Assembly: GCA_015832175.1 (NCBI GenBank)
Contig: WJXW01000006.1
Location: 124,001-188,000 of the forward strand
From: Paraphaeosphaeria minitans
Taxonomy: Eukaryota > Ascomycota > Dothideomycetes > Pleosporales > Didymosphaeriaceae
Direction: 5' to 3'
Length of the DNA: 64,000 bases
This document shows, piece by piece, positions 50,966-61,614 of the stretch (its first letter is position 1; every line of letters begins with the position of its first letter). The notes beneath the pieces were generated by a model. The model had not been told where the DNA came from and made no database searches. It saw only the letters and a program-made list of their open reading frames with translations. The position numbers and the translations under genes are program-made.

Positions 50966-52560
50966 AATTTATTCCCCTACTAATCTAGTAGAGGCGCTAT
51001 CTATCTAAAAACTACTAAAGACTATTAGCCCTAGGGTTACTATAACCAAAGCGGCACTAAAGTAACACTAGGTAGGAATAAAGGGGGGCTATAATAACTA
51101 TATTACTCTTCGCACTAGTAGTAGTAGCACCTAGAAAAGTGCACTAAGCTAGCCTTAGATAAAGGCTTAGGCGGAGTTACTTTATAAGGCTCTTAATATA
51201 GGTTAAAGGGTATACGCTATTAGGCTAGGGCTGCTAAAAGAGTAGGGCGGCGTTAGTTAGAAGCTGTCCTAAGTCACTCTATAACAGTGGCGAGTAGGTT
51301 AGTAGTCTATACTTAGGTCTAGGTTATCTTATCTAGGCGCCAGCCTATGCTCTTCTTAGATCGCTAAATATAATTTCCTATATTATTTATTTACCCCGCT
51401 ATATTGTTAGCTAACGCCACTAGATTCTAATTATAGTTACTACTACACTAGGCTAGAGTTATCTAGAGCAAAGGTGCCACTAGGGCTATATCTATACTAG
51501 GGGGGGCAACCACTATTCTATTACTACGCTAAAGTAGGGGTATAGTAAAGAAGCCTAGCTCCTAGATTAGGCTAGAATTTTTAAGCGCTAAGTTTAGGTA
51601 CTGCTTGTACTACTAGGCTAAGCGGTAGAACTTTACTATAAAGGTAGGCAGCGTTCTAGTTATAGGCTTTTAGAGGTTAGTGCTATACATTTTAGGATTA
51701 TAGATATATAAATTACTATTAACCTAGCCTCGCTCTACGTATTTAATCTAGAGGTGTAGAGCCCGCCTTAGGCCTAGGTTATTAGCAAAGGGGGTAGAAT
51801 TATACTAGTAGGTGGCCTTAGTGTAATAGTAGGCGCTATAAAAGCAGCCCTAAAATAGTTAACAGCTATATAAACATTAATAATAGTTTAGAATATAAGA
51901 CTATAGACTTACTCTACGCGCCTAAGCCGCCTTAAGCGCCTAATATATTTAATACACATAAGGCCTATATTAGGGTTAGCTAGCTCTTTATCTAAACTAT
52001 CTCTTTAAAGGACTGCGCTCTTAGCAATGCAGAGCTACTTTAGAGTATAAGTAGAGGTAATAGGGTTAGGGCAATTAACTAGTATACACCTTTTAGAAGT
52101 TATAAAAGAGTAATAGTAATTACTACTATTAGGCTACTGCGTAGGCGTATTAAGGCTCTAGAGAATCTCTTCTACCTTAGTATTATTAATCTCCTCCTTA
52201 GTATGCGCATAGCTAGGCTTAGTAAGGCGCTAGTTTAGGTCTAGAGGGTTATTGCTACTACTACTACTAGGACTAAAGATATCTGCTAAGGCGGCGCTAC
52301 CTTAAAGGCTGTTATTAATAATATTAATATTAGCTACAGCTGTGAACAAAATACTAAAGAAAAGGGCTAAGAGGCTAATAAGAGTATAGAGGCGCATAGC
52401 GTAGAAATAGAAGGAGGACTAGATTAGGGCTAGAAGGAGACAGGGACAGAGGTGGTTATAAATAGTTAAGGAAGTTAGAATAGGCGTAGGTTAGGATTAG
52501 TATAGGAAAGAAAGAGTAGAGAAAAGAAGAGGGAAGGCAGAGTAACGTAGATATAAAAAA
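50966..52560 (+). pseudogene. Extra ORF of Y1 between integrase and 3' LTR, unknown function
   Basis: This stretch is absent from Y0 and Y2, which jump directly from the end of integrase to GCTAAGGAAGTT. It reads as decayed coding sequence: from about 52,085 one plus-strand frame stays open if TAG/TAA are taken as Gln, with runs such as RSYKRVIVITTIRLLRRRIK, ENLFYLSIINLLLSMRIARL and, near the end, a Glu/Lys/Gln-rich tail that continues into the shared 3' part. I recognise no domain. Possible roles are an env-like or accessory protein, or a captured gene; there is no evident membrane anchor at its end. The inverse Y relative Y3 has part of it, so it belonged to the family and was lost by deletion in Y0 and Y2. 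Confidence 0.55.
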
Positions 52561-52805
52561 ACTATAATAGCGACGCACTACTAAAGTAATAGACATATAA
52601 TAATTACATTAAAAAAGGTAGGAGCGCCATCCTATCGCCTTATAATAATAAGGTAAATAAATAAACTGCCTAATAAAGGCCCTCGCCCTAAGGCCGCCTT
52701 AGGGCTGCCTCTACACTACTACCTTACTACAGTATAACACTCTTAAGATCTCTAAGGCTTATCTTGTAACTATAAGACGTTTTAAACTAAGTAAGGTCTA
52801 GGGTA

Positions 52806-52997
52806 TATAATAGACTAGGGCTATACCCTAGCCTTTAGAAGGATCTTAAGGAAAGGAACTACCCTAAAGAAGTAGACCTACTAAGGAAAACTCTTCTTAT
52901 AAGCAGTACACCCCCCTATAGAGACTTAATACCTAGAATTTATCTTTTATATTTGGCACTTATAGTTCTGTTCACTCTCTAAGGCTAGCCTATAACA
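52806..52997 (+). repeat. LTR between Y1 and Y2 (192 bp)
   Basis: It starts TATAATAGACTAGGG and ends CTATAACA. It serves as 3' LTR of Y1 and directly abuts the truncated interior of Y2. Confidence 0.87.
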
Positions 52998-55900
52998 CTT
53001 TCTACTTATTAAAGAGACACTACGTACCCTCTCTTAGGGCACTTAGTTTTTAAAGATAGATATCTACGCTACCTTTTATAAGCTATAAGTTATAGAGGGG
53101 AAAGAATACTACGCTATATTTTATACTTAGTTTAGCCTCGTTAAGTAGTTAGTAGTTTTATTTAGACTTAGTAGAGTACCTACTATATTCTACCGCTATA
53201 TTAATAGCGCTCTAAAGAATACCCTAGGTAATATATATATAGCTTACCTAGATAATATCCTTATCTATATAATAGGGCCCCTGCGCTAATACTAGAACTA
53301 TATATAATAAGTGCTAGGACTTCTATAGAAAGCTAGACTATATATAGACTTAGGGAAATACAAATTCGCGATAATAGAGGTTAGGTACCTAGGGTATTTT
53401 ATTATAGTACGTAAGGCTATTCGCCCTAATTTAGTAAAGATATAAGTAATTAATTAACAGGATACCTCCTCTATAGTACATATAGTCTACTACTTTATTA
53501 GCTTTATTAATTTCTATTATAACTTTCTTCTCTAATTCTTTAAGTAGGCCGCACCCCTATATGCCTTTACTAAAAAAGGGGTCCTATTCTAATAGGGCCT
53601 TAGAGAATAAGAGGCCTTTTAGGCCCTAAAAGATATATTTATATAAAGCCCTATCTTAGCGCTCTAAGACCTAGAGCGCGATACGCTAGTAGAGGCAGAT
53701 TAGTTAGGTAGCGCTACTAGGGCCTACCTTTTCTAATATATTAAGGGGATCTAGTACTTTATAGCCTATTACTCTATAGCCCTAACACTAGCTTAGCGGA
53801 ATTACACTATTTATAATAAAAAGCTACTTATAATTATATAGGCCCTATAGGTATAAAGACTAGAACTAATAGAAGTAGTGCGCCCCTTTAAGATTCTAAT
53901 AGACTATAAGAACCTTAAAAACTTTATAAAGATCTAAGACTTAAGTAAGCGCTAGTACTAATAGTTAGAGTTATTTTCTACTTTTTACTTCTACCTTTAC
54001 TACTAGCCTAGATTCTAGATAGCTAAACTAGACGCACTAAGCTAGCGTAAGTAGGATATAGCCTAATAGATAAAGATAAGCGCTCTACTAATAGTGCCTA
54101 GGACTATTTAGGCCGCCCTAGTGTAGACGTAATCTTTAATAGCACTAGTAGTGGCCTAGATTTTTACTAACACGTATTTATAGGCACTCTAAAACGTAGC
54201 TATAGTAAAGTTCCTTTTTTATTATATTAGGCTTAAGGTAGTGCACTGTAGTAACTATATATTTTCTATAGTAGTTGCTACTTTATAATAAATTAGAAAC
54301 TATATAATTAGTATATATAAGTTCCTCTTATAGTAAGGAGTTCTTTAGGTCCTAGCTTAGGAATCTTTTACTACTACTATTATATAGCGCGTATATAAGT
54401 CTCTAGTTATAGGCTACCCTAGGAAGAACTTAACGTTTAAAATTATCTACTAGAACTACTACTAGAATAATATGTCTAAAGACGTTACCTAATTTATACA
54501 TAATTACTACTACGTAGGAGTGTATATAGACTAGCGAAAGTAGTAAGCTCTCCTATAGCTACTCCTAATTATAGACTAGTACCAGGCGTAACTTTTAAGA
54601 GATGTTATAGTAGACCTCTTCTAGGCCTCTATAGTAGCACTGCGATACCTACTTATAATTACTAATAGGCTGTTAAAGTATATATAACTAGAAGCTATAA
54701 CTTCTATAATAGTAGAGCACTATATAGCCTACTTTAATAATATATAGTAGTAGTTTTATAGGTTCCCTATCTTACTCATTACAGATAGAGGCTTAGACTA
54801 GCTAGGGAAGTTCTAGACTATACTATATAAATTAACTAGGATAAAGTAACTCCTCTCTACAGTATGCTATTCCTAGACTAATAGCAGTATAGAGAGGGTA
54901 AACTAGAAGGTACTCTTAGTCCTCTGCATTATAGTTAACTTTAAATACATAAACTGGCTAGACTACCTTCTAGCCTACTAGCTTATGTTAAATAATAAAG
55001 TATTTACTACTATAGGCCTAAGCCTAAACTTTTTACTAAATAGATATTATATTAATCTCTTTAAGAGAATCCCCTTACTAGTAAAATTTAGCTATACCCC
55101 TACTAAGAGAGTAAAACACTTCTTAGACTACTTTAAAAGAGGAATAGCTTTAGCCTAGACTACTATTACTTATAAGTAGTAGCGCACTATAGAGGCTATA
55201 AACTATATCTACTACCTTATAGAGTAATTCTAAGTTAGAGATAAAATATAGTTCTTACTACATAATATAAAAACTAACTAGCTAAAGAAGAAACTTAACT
55301 AGCTTAAAGTTAAATATACTATAATAGCTATACTATCTCTACTTATAGTCACGCTAGTCCTATTTAGTAATTTTTTATAAAACTGTCTATATTAACCTCT
55401 TTAAGTAAGCGGCAGATAATCTTCTATTTAGTTAGACCTAGGCTAACGCCTAGCTAGGCCTAGCCCTAGAGCTAGAAGAAGCGGACCTAGACCTACGCGA
55501 ATAGAAAGTAGAGAAGGTCCTACGTATTAAGAACGCCTAGGGTAAATAATAATAGGCGCTAGTAAAGTAGACTAAGTAGGTATTACTAACTTAGGTGCTA
55601 GTTAAAAATATTATAGACACTATAGCTCTAGACTGCTTTAAGACCACCTAGGGAGACTATAGGTATAATAATAGTCTTATTTAGCCTTTAGGGAAGAACA
55701 TATAAATATTATAAGAAAACTATAATAGATAGCTAAGGAAGTTAGAATAGGCGCAGGTTAAAGTTAGTATAGAAAACAGAGAGTAGAGAAAAGAAGAAAA
55801 AAGGTAGAGTAATATAGATATAAAGAAACTATAATAGTAACACACTGCTAAAGTAATAGACACATAATAATTATATTAGAAAAAGTCGGAGTGCTGTCCT

Positions 55901-56325
55901 ATTACCTTATAATAATAAGGTAAGTAAACAAATCGCCTAATAAGAGCCCTTGCTATAAGACTACCTTAGGGCTACCTCTACACTATAAGAGAATTCTTAC
56001 TAAAATAATAATAAGTTCTTAACAAAAGAACAACACCTATAACACTACTACCTTACTATAGCACTATATTTCTAAGATCTCTAAAGCTTCTCTTTTAACT
56101 ATAAGACGTTTTAAACTAAGTAAGGTCTAGGGTATATAATAGGCTAGGGCTATGCCCTAGCCTTTAGAAAAATCTTAAGGAAAGGAACCGCCTTAAAGAA
56201 GTAAACCTACTAAGGAAAACTCTTTTTATAAGCAGCACACCCCCTATAGAGACTTAATATCTAGAATTTATCCTTTATATTTGGCACTTACAGTTCTATT
56301 TACTCTCTAAGGCTAGCCTATAATA
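52998..56325 (+). mobile_element. Y2: 5'-truncated Y-family gypsy copy with 3' LTR
   Basis: It begins inside RT (equivalent to Y1 48,226) and continues through RNase H and integrase to LTR 56,135-56,325; about 2.2 kb of gag, protease and early RT are missing. The RT box near 53,250 reads YLDN. The extra 1.5-kb ORF is also absent. Confidence 0.85.
56135..56325 (+). repeat. 3' LTR of Y2 (191 bp)
   Basis: It starts TATAATAGGCTAGGG and ends CTATAATA. It is followed by TTAAG and the inverted Z3 fragment. Confidence 0.85.
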
Positions 56326-56948
56326 TTAAGGGATTTATTTAAGTTAAAGAAGTATAGGTTTAGCTAGAGAATCTAGACGTTAGTTTAGAATTATTTACTA
56401 AAGTAGAAATTAGGTTTATACGCCTTACTACCATCTTTTATAGAAGTAATCTTAGCGGCACCTAAAGCTATAGAAGAGGTAGAAGTTTATAAAGTACTTA
56501 TATTAAGGGTGTTTAAGATATTAAGTCTAAAAGGGTAGCTAGTCCTAAAGGGTTAAGGTTAGTTCTTAGGTAGAAGTACTTATAGAAGGTAGAAGGTCTT
56601 ATTAAGATAATAGTATCTTGCAAAGTGTAACAAGTTAATAATTTAGTCTACTAGAATCTAAATAATAGATTAATAAATAGATTAAACATAAGTATAGAGA
56701 GCCTATCCTCGCGTTCCTATATACTAAGTAAAGGCTACTCTATAGGAAGCGCTTTGTGGAGAGCGTTCTGTAGAGAGCAGTTATATATATTATACTCTAT
56801 ACAGAGCAATTTAGCGCTCTATAGAGAGTAGTTACATAACTCCTTTATTTAAGGCGTAGCTGGCATTAAATCCCCGCTTAATCCCTACTACGCGCCTACT
56901 AGGTATAAAACCGGCTTTTCGCCATTATGTGGATTTTAGATCCTAACA
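56326..56948 (-). mobile_element. Z3: 5' end fragment of a chromovirus (LTR plus start of internal region)
   Basis: It is the reverse of Z1 14,410 to about 15,035. The LTR occupies 56,519-56,948 (430 bp, ending TCCTAACA in plus reading) and 56,326-56,518 is the leader and first gag codons. The rest was cut off where Y2 ends. It contains the GAGCGC palindromes and is less decayed than Z2. Confidence 0.87.
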
Positions 56949-59900
56949 TTTAACTAGTGTTAGGAAGGTAGTAGTAGGATTAAATTATTCTAGAAACCTT
57001 GTAGAAAACAGTTATCTAGGATACCACTATATAGCCTCTTCTAGATAAGAGAAATCTAGTAAAGCCTAGCCTAAGCTCGTTTTACCGCTAAAAAGTAGAA
57101 CCTATTTACGCCTGGGATAGGCATTTTTTTCCTAAAAAACCTAGGGCTATTCTCTGTTATTAAGAGATATAAAAGGTTATCTTTATAAAAAGTAAAAAGG
57201 GAACTTAGGGATTATTCTCTAGAACTTATAAAACCTATTATTATAGGCTTTCTATTCACTAGAAGATCATTAAGGAATTATTTAGAGAAACGTTATATAT
57301 TTCTAGACAAAAAACCTAGATCTCCTAGGAATTAAGGAGAAGAAGGCATTTTAAGTTTAATCCTAAATACCTAAAAAAGGTTTAATCTTAAAATCTATAA
57401 GACCTATAACTTCTAAATTAAGAAGTATAAGGCAATTAAACCCCTATTTTAACCTGAGATCTTATTAAGATCTAGAAGTTAGAGAAGTACTTACCCTACT
57501 AGTCTATATATATTAAGACTAGACAAAATAGGAGACTCTCTATTTAAAATCCCTAAGTTAAGTGGTTCTAAGAACCACGAAATTTAGTCTATTAGAATAG
57601 AGGCCTACCTTATTAAAAAGGGTTGTCTAGAGGTTATGTCTAGTAATATTCAAGACCTAACCCTAGAATAATAAGCCGTTCTATAGGAAAAAGCTTCTAA
57701 AGCTACTAGTATTTTAAAACCTTCCTTAGAAGATAGCCCTCTAGTATAAACTAGATTTATAACAAATTCCTATATACTTTAGAATAAGTTAAAAGAACTT
57801 TATAAGCCACAAGAATTTAGTAGTAAATTTATACTAAGTAAAGACCTTATTAACACTACTTTAACTAGCTATAAAAATAATCTAGGAAGCTACGTTAATA
57901 GCTTTAAAAGGCTAGTAATTAAACTAGAGGCTAAGTCTATTAATCTTCCTGAAAGATTCTTAGTAGCCCTACTCATAAATAATCTAAATAGTAGGGATTA
58001 TAAGTATATTATTACAGTTATTACTTAATCTATGAGGATAAATAATAAAAAGGAAGAAGACCTAGATTAAGATTCTATAGTAAGCCAGCTCCTAGACGAA
58101 TCTAGGAGACTAAGTTCTATAAGAAAAGGCTCTACTAATAGTAATCTACTTCTTAGAGTAAATAATAATAACTCTAGAGAAGATAAAGATATAGAAATGT
58201 CTATGCCTACTAGAGAAAATAGTAAAAAAGACCTTTGTTCCTACTATAGTAAAGAGAGACATATAGAGTCTAATTACTAGGTTAAATTCCCTAATAAAAA
58301 GCCTAAGAACTATAAGGCTACAAAGGGAAAGTTTCATAAAGAACGTAGTAATAATACTTTTCTAAAAGAAAAAGATAGAGAGACTATTCTTACTACTAAA
58401 AAACCCAAAAATAAGTCTAAAGAAATAGACTTTATACTAGATTCTGGCGCCACTATATATACTTATTATATAAAAGAGTTATTTACTACTTTAGAACCTA
58501 CGGATCCCTCTATTAAATAGGGAAATTCTAATAGCTCTATAGTAGCAAAAGGGGTCGAAAATATAGAACTCCTATTTACTAAAACAAGTAAGAAAGTAAC
58601 CTTAAGTAAGGTTTTATTTGTGCCAGAACTAGGTGTTAACCTTATAAGCCTAAATAAACTTACAGAAAGAGGTCTAAATCTAAATTTTACTAGATTAGGC
58701 TGTGAGGTTATATCCTCTAGTAGATATATCCTTATAAAAGGAGAATATAAAGAAGTTGTTACAGTCTTTAAGGCTATAAGTTCTAAACCAGACTTTAAAA
58801 CCTCTAGTAGAATACTAAATACTTTATCTCCTAGGAAAATTAATGCTAGAGAAGAAGAAGTTAATTCTACAGAGAAAATAGTTATTAATAATAACTCTGT
58901 GGAACTATAGTATAATAGACTAGGGCATATTAATAATAAAGCCCTATTAGCTCTTAAAGAATCCGCTCAGGGTATTAAACTAGACAAAAAAGATCTAGAT
59001 AACTCTAGAACTAGTCTAGATTCCTGTCCTATTTGTATTCAGGCCAAGTTAACTAAAAAGGTTAATAAAGAACCTTCTACTAAAGTAGATAATTACTTGG
59101 ACCTAGTACATATAAATATAGGGAAACCTATAAATCCTTAAACTCTAAAAAAGGAGAAATACTTTATTACTTTTAGAGATAGTTTTACAAAGTTTATAGA
59201 AGTAACTCTCCTAAAGAGTAGGGAAAATATTGTAGAGGCTATAAGACAATTTATAACTAAAGTAGTACTACAGAGTTCTTCTAAGGTTAAAGCCCTATAA
59301 CTAGATAACAAATTTATATCTAAAAATCTTATAAGATACCAAGAAGAAAAAGGTATTATAGTTCTTTTTTCTAGCCCCTATACACCTAAGCAAAATGGAG
59401 CTGTAGAAATTATTAATAGGCTACTATTAAATAAAATTAGAGCCTTATTAATCTAATCTAATCTTCCTAAAGTTATATAGGGAGAAGCTCTATTAACTGC
59501 AGTCTACCTATATAATAGAACTCCTAATAGTTATATAGGCTATAAAACACCATTCTTCCAAAGGTATAATAAAGTACCTAATATAGAAAACCTAAAGATT
59601 TAGGGTTCCTAAACTTATTATAAAGAACCTAGTAGTCTTATTAAGAAACTAGACGCTAGGGCTACTCCCTACTATCTAATAGGTTATAACTCTAACTAGT
59701 ACTAATTATTTAATCCTAGTAAAAATAAAATAGTATATGCTAGAGATTGTAAGGTACTAGAAGGCTACTTCTATAAGCCAAATAATTAGGAAAGGGTAAT
59801 AGAGATCTATAATAGACTAGAGCCTATAGAGCCTAGTAGAGAAATAGAGCCTAATAAGGAAAATAATATTCCTAAGGCTTAATAAGACTCTAACCCTAAA

Positions 59901-59970
59901 GTAGTTATAAATAGGAATAAAGAACTAATTCCTAAAACTACTAATATAAGTTGGCTTATTAAGTATTAAG
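56949..59970 (+). pseudogene. W: Ty1/copia gag-protease-integrase fragment, lightly mutated
   Basis: A third copia family, plus strand, readable almost continuously from about 57,620 with few stops. Gag (UBN2-type) runs ...SYVNSFKRLVIKLEA... to a zinc knuckle at 58,236-58,277 (CSYYSKERHIESNY, two Cys now Tyr). The protease motif DSGAT is at 58,440-58,454. The longest open piece is 58,620-58,910. A pre-integrase YNRLGHINNKAL block (58,911-58,950) and DSCPICIQA (about 59,019) give the integrase zinc site. The core has VHINIGKP (first Asp now Asn), LDNKF, and YTPKQNGAVEIINR at 59,379-59,420 with its Glu. No RT follows; the frame ends near 59,970. TGTTAGGAAGG at about 56,956 might be its 5' LTR start, but no partner is present. 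Confidence 0.8.
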
Positions 59971-60342
59971 CCTATTATATATACCACGTATACTAAACGT
60001 TTTTAAACTTTTAAGTTTTCGCGATATATAAAGAGCCTATTCTCACGTTTCTATATACTAGGGTAATTAGTTATTATACTAATTAAGATAAGTAAGTAGT
60101 GCTTAGTAATTAGTGCTGCGGTCTACTTAGTCTACTTAGCGTGCTAAGGCTACTAATTATATAAATTAGGTTATATAACCCGTGCCTGCGCCGCACGTGC
60201 TACTTCACGAATGGTCCTATGTGTGGTCTAAGTGATCTGCACTTCAATTTTATAAAGCTAAGTAGCTGCGTCTATTACTTTAGGCTAAAGCCTTTAGGCA
60301 TATTTGCACTTTTTATATTTTATTTCCTTTTATAATAAGCTT
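59971..60342. other. Repeat edge; short Z-LTR scrap, no gene
   Basis: The segment at about 60,028-60,060 matches the Z LTR (reverse; AGAGCCTATTCTCACG and TTTCTATATACTA). The remainder is unclassified AT-rich DNA with a small GC-richer patch near 60,180-60,240. The break into the tannase gene is abrupt near 60,345. Confidence 0.5.
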
Positions 60343-61216
60343 TTATCTAGTTTCGAGGTGGCATCGACGCGGATCCTTGATGATGTCGTCTTCAGCACCG
60401 TCAAGCTCGTTGCATTGGCTGAGCATTTCTTCGTGGACCAGGTCCCAATTCTCCTTTGTCAAGTATGTATCATTTCCATGGAAAATGTCCTCTAGCACAG
60501 CCCCGTACCACATGACAATGGTGCCGAAGTTAGAAGCTGGCGGGCCAGCGACGATGCCATCGAAGAGTTCGGGATCGAGCTGAGCGACGCGGATGCCTTG
60601 ACGGGCGCCAGTAGCACATCCGATGTGATATGATTTCCAGGCATTGGACCCGTAGTACTCCGTGACTAGCGCCTTGCCCGCTACTGTAGCTTGCTGAACA
60701 CCGCGCCAAGAATGGTCAGTGAGGACTTTTGGCTGGTCGAGCAAAGCGCTGGCTGAGCTGCCGTTATGTCCACCGTTTGAACTGACAGTCGCAAAGCCAA
60801 GGTACATTCCATGCGCCATCTGAGGGTATTCGACGCCTACAACTCAATCAGTATGTAGTCTTCGGGCGAATGAGCTGTCACCAACACCCATCAAATTTCC
60901 TGTTACCGACAGATAGAAGGCGACCCTTCGATTCATCTGGCAGCCATGCCTCCACCATGATCGAGCTTGACAGTGATGTTGTAACGTTGAGTATGGCGCG
61001 ACACAGGCCGACAGGCATCGGAGGAGCTGGGGTCATCTGGTAGGTTACATCCAAACCCTCGCTTCTGTGATCGATGACAGATCCCTGGGGAAGGTACTGC
61101 GTGGCCACAACATGAATATAGGCTGATCCAATTTTTTTGGCAAGACTGGCGCAGTCATCCATTCTGGACGCAATGCTGACGGCCAAAAGTAAGGCCACGG
61201 TTGCTGGGAACAGCAT
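60343..61216 (-). pseudogene. Tannase/feruloyl-esterase family gene, 3'-truncated and lacking the catalytic Ser
   Basis: Members of this family are secreted serine hydrolases that cleave galloyl or feruloyl esters of plant material. Exon 1 (61,216-60,886) has a signal peptide (MLFPATVALLLAVSIAS) and a family-type N-terminal domain to ...GRLLSVGNRKFDG. A 49-bp intron (60,885-60,837, branch CTGAT, acceptor TAG) joins to CVEYPQMAHG, and exon 2 continues GFATVSSNGGHNG... to GIVAGPPASNFG. The nucleophile site, GCSTGG in active relatives, reads GCATGA: Ala185 (codon GCT, 60,613-60,615) replaces Ser, and a Gly is also changed. Both are transversions, not RIP-type. The frame ends after DPRRCHLETR at 60,343, so it is 274 residues against roughly 500-600 for the family; the catalytic Asp and His are missing. 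The repeat block starts exactly there. Signal peptide and splice sites remain, so a short secreted product is conceivable, but no esterase. Confidence 0.85.
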
Positions 61217-61614
61217 GGCTCAATATTGGTCTGATCGCCTTGAAGAAACGGACTGAAAAAAATAAAGAGAGAAGCTGGGCCGTGGGAGCCTGAATGAGTC
61301 TCTCGAAACTCACTGTTTGTCCTCCATGAATAGAAAGAGCCGCGGGGTGGGTTTAGCAGAACGTGAGCGGGTGCAATTTTGCGGCAGCAACCGCCATCGA
61401 ATCAATCCTAAGGCCACCACAGACCCTGTTTATTCACTGAGTATCCACCTGTTCAGCGTTGGTCATCTTCCTGGTGATGCTGCTGCGCGCGCATGGTGAA
61501 CTCTGTTCGCTCAGGCAGTACTCACACGGCGTCTGTACGATTTCGTTGCATGTGTAGTACCAGCCTCAAGTGCACCACACCCACATCGCCTCATCACGAT
61601 GATTGCCCATATTC
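61217..61614. other. Intergenic: upstream of the tannase-like gene, 3' end of the next gene
   Basis: Normal composition. I find no clear TATA box or gene. Open frames here (for example 61,317-61,499) have no recognisable features. Confidence 0.5.

Larger units (their letters stand above)
45861..52997 (+). mobile_element. Y1: Ty3/gypsy element with both LTRs and an extra ORF (7,137 bp)
   Basis: LTRs lie at 45,861-46,053 (193 bp) and 52,806-52,997 (192 bp). The plus-strand interior is gag, protease, RT, RNase H, integrase and an additional frame. Left flank TTTAG and right flank CTTTC do not form a target duplication; right of 52,997 another Y copy (Y2) begins abruptly in RT, so the 3' LTR is shared or the junction was rearranged. 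Confidence 0.85.
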
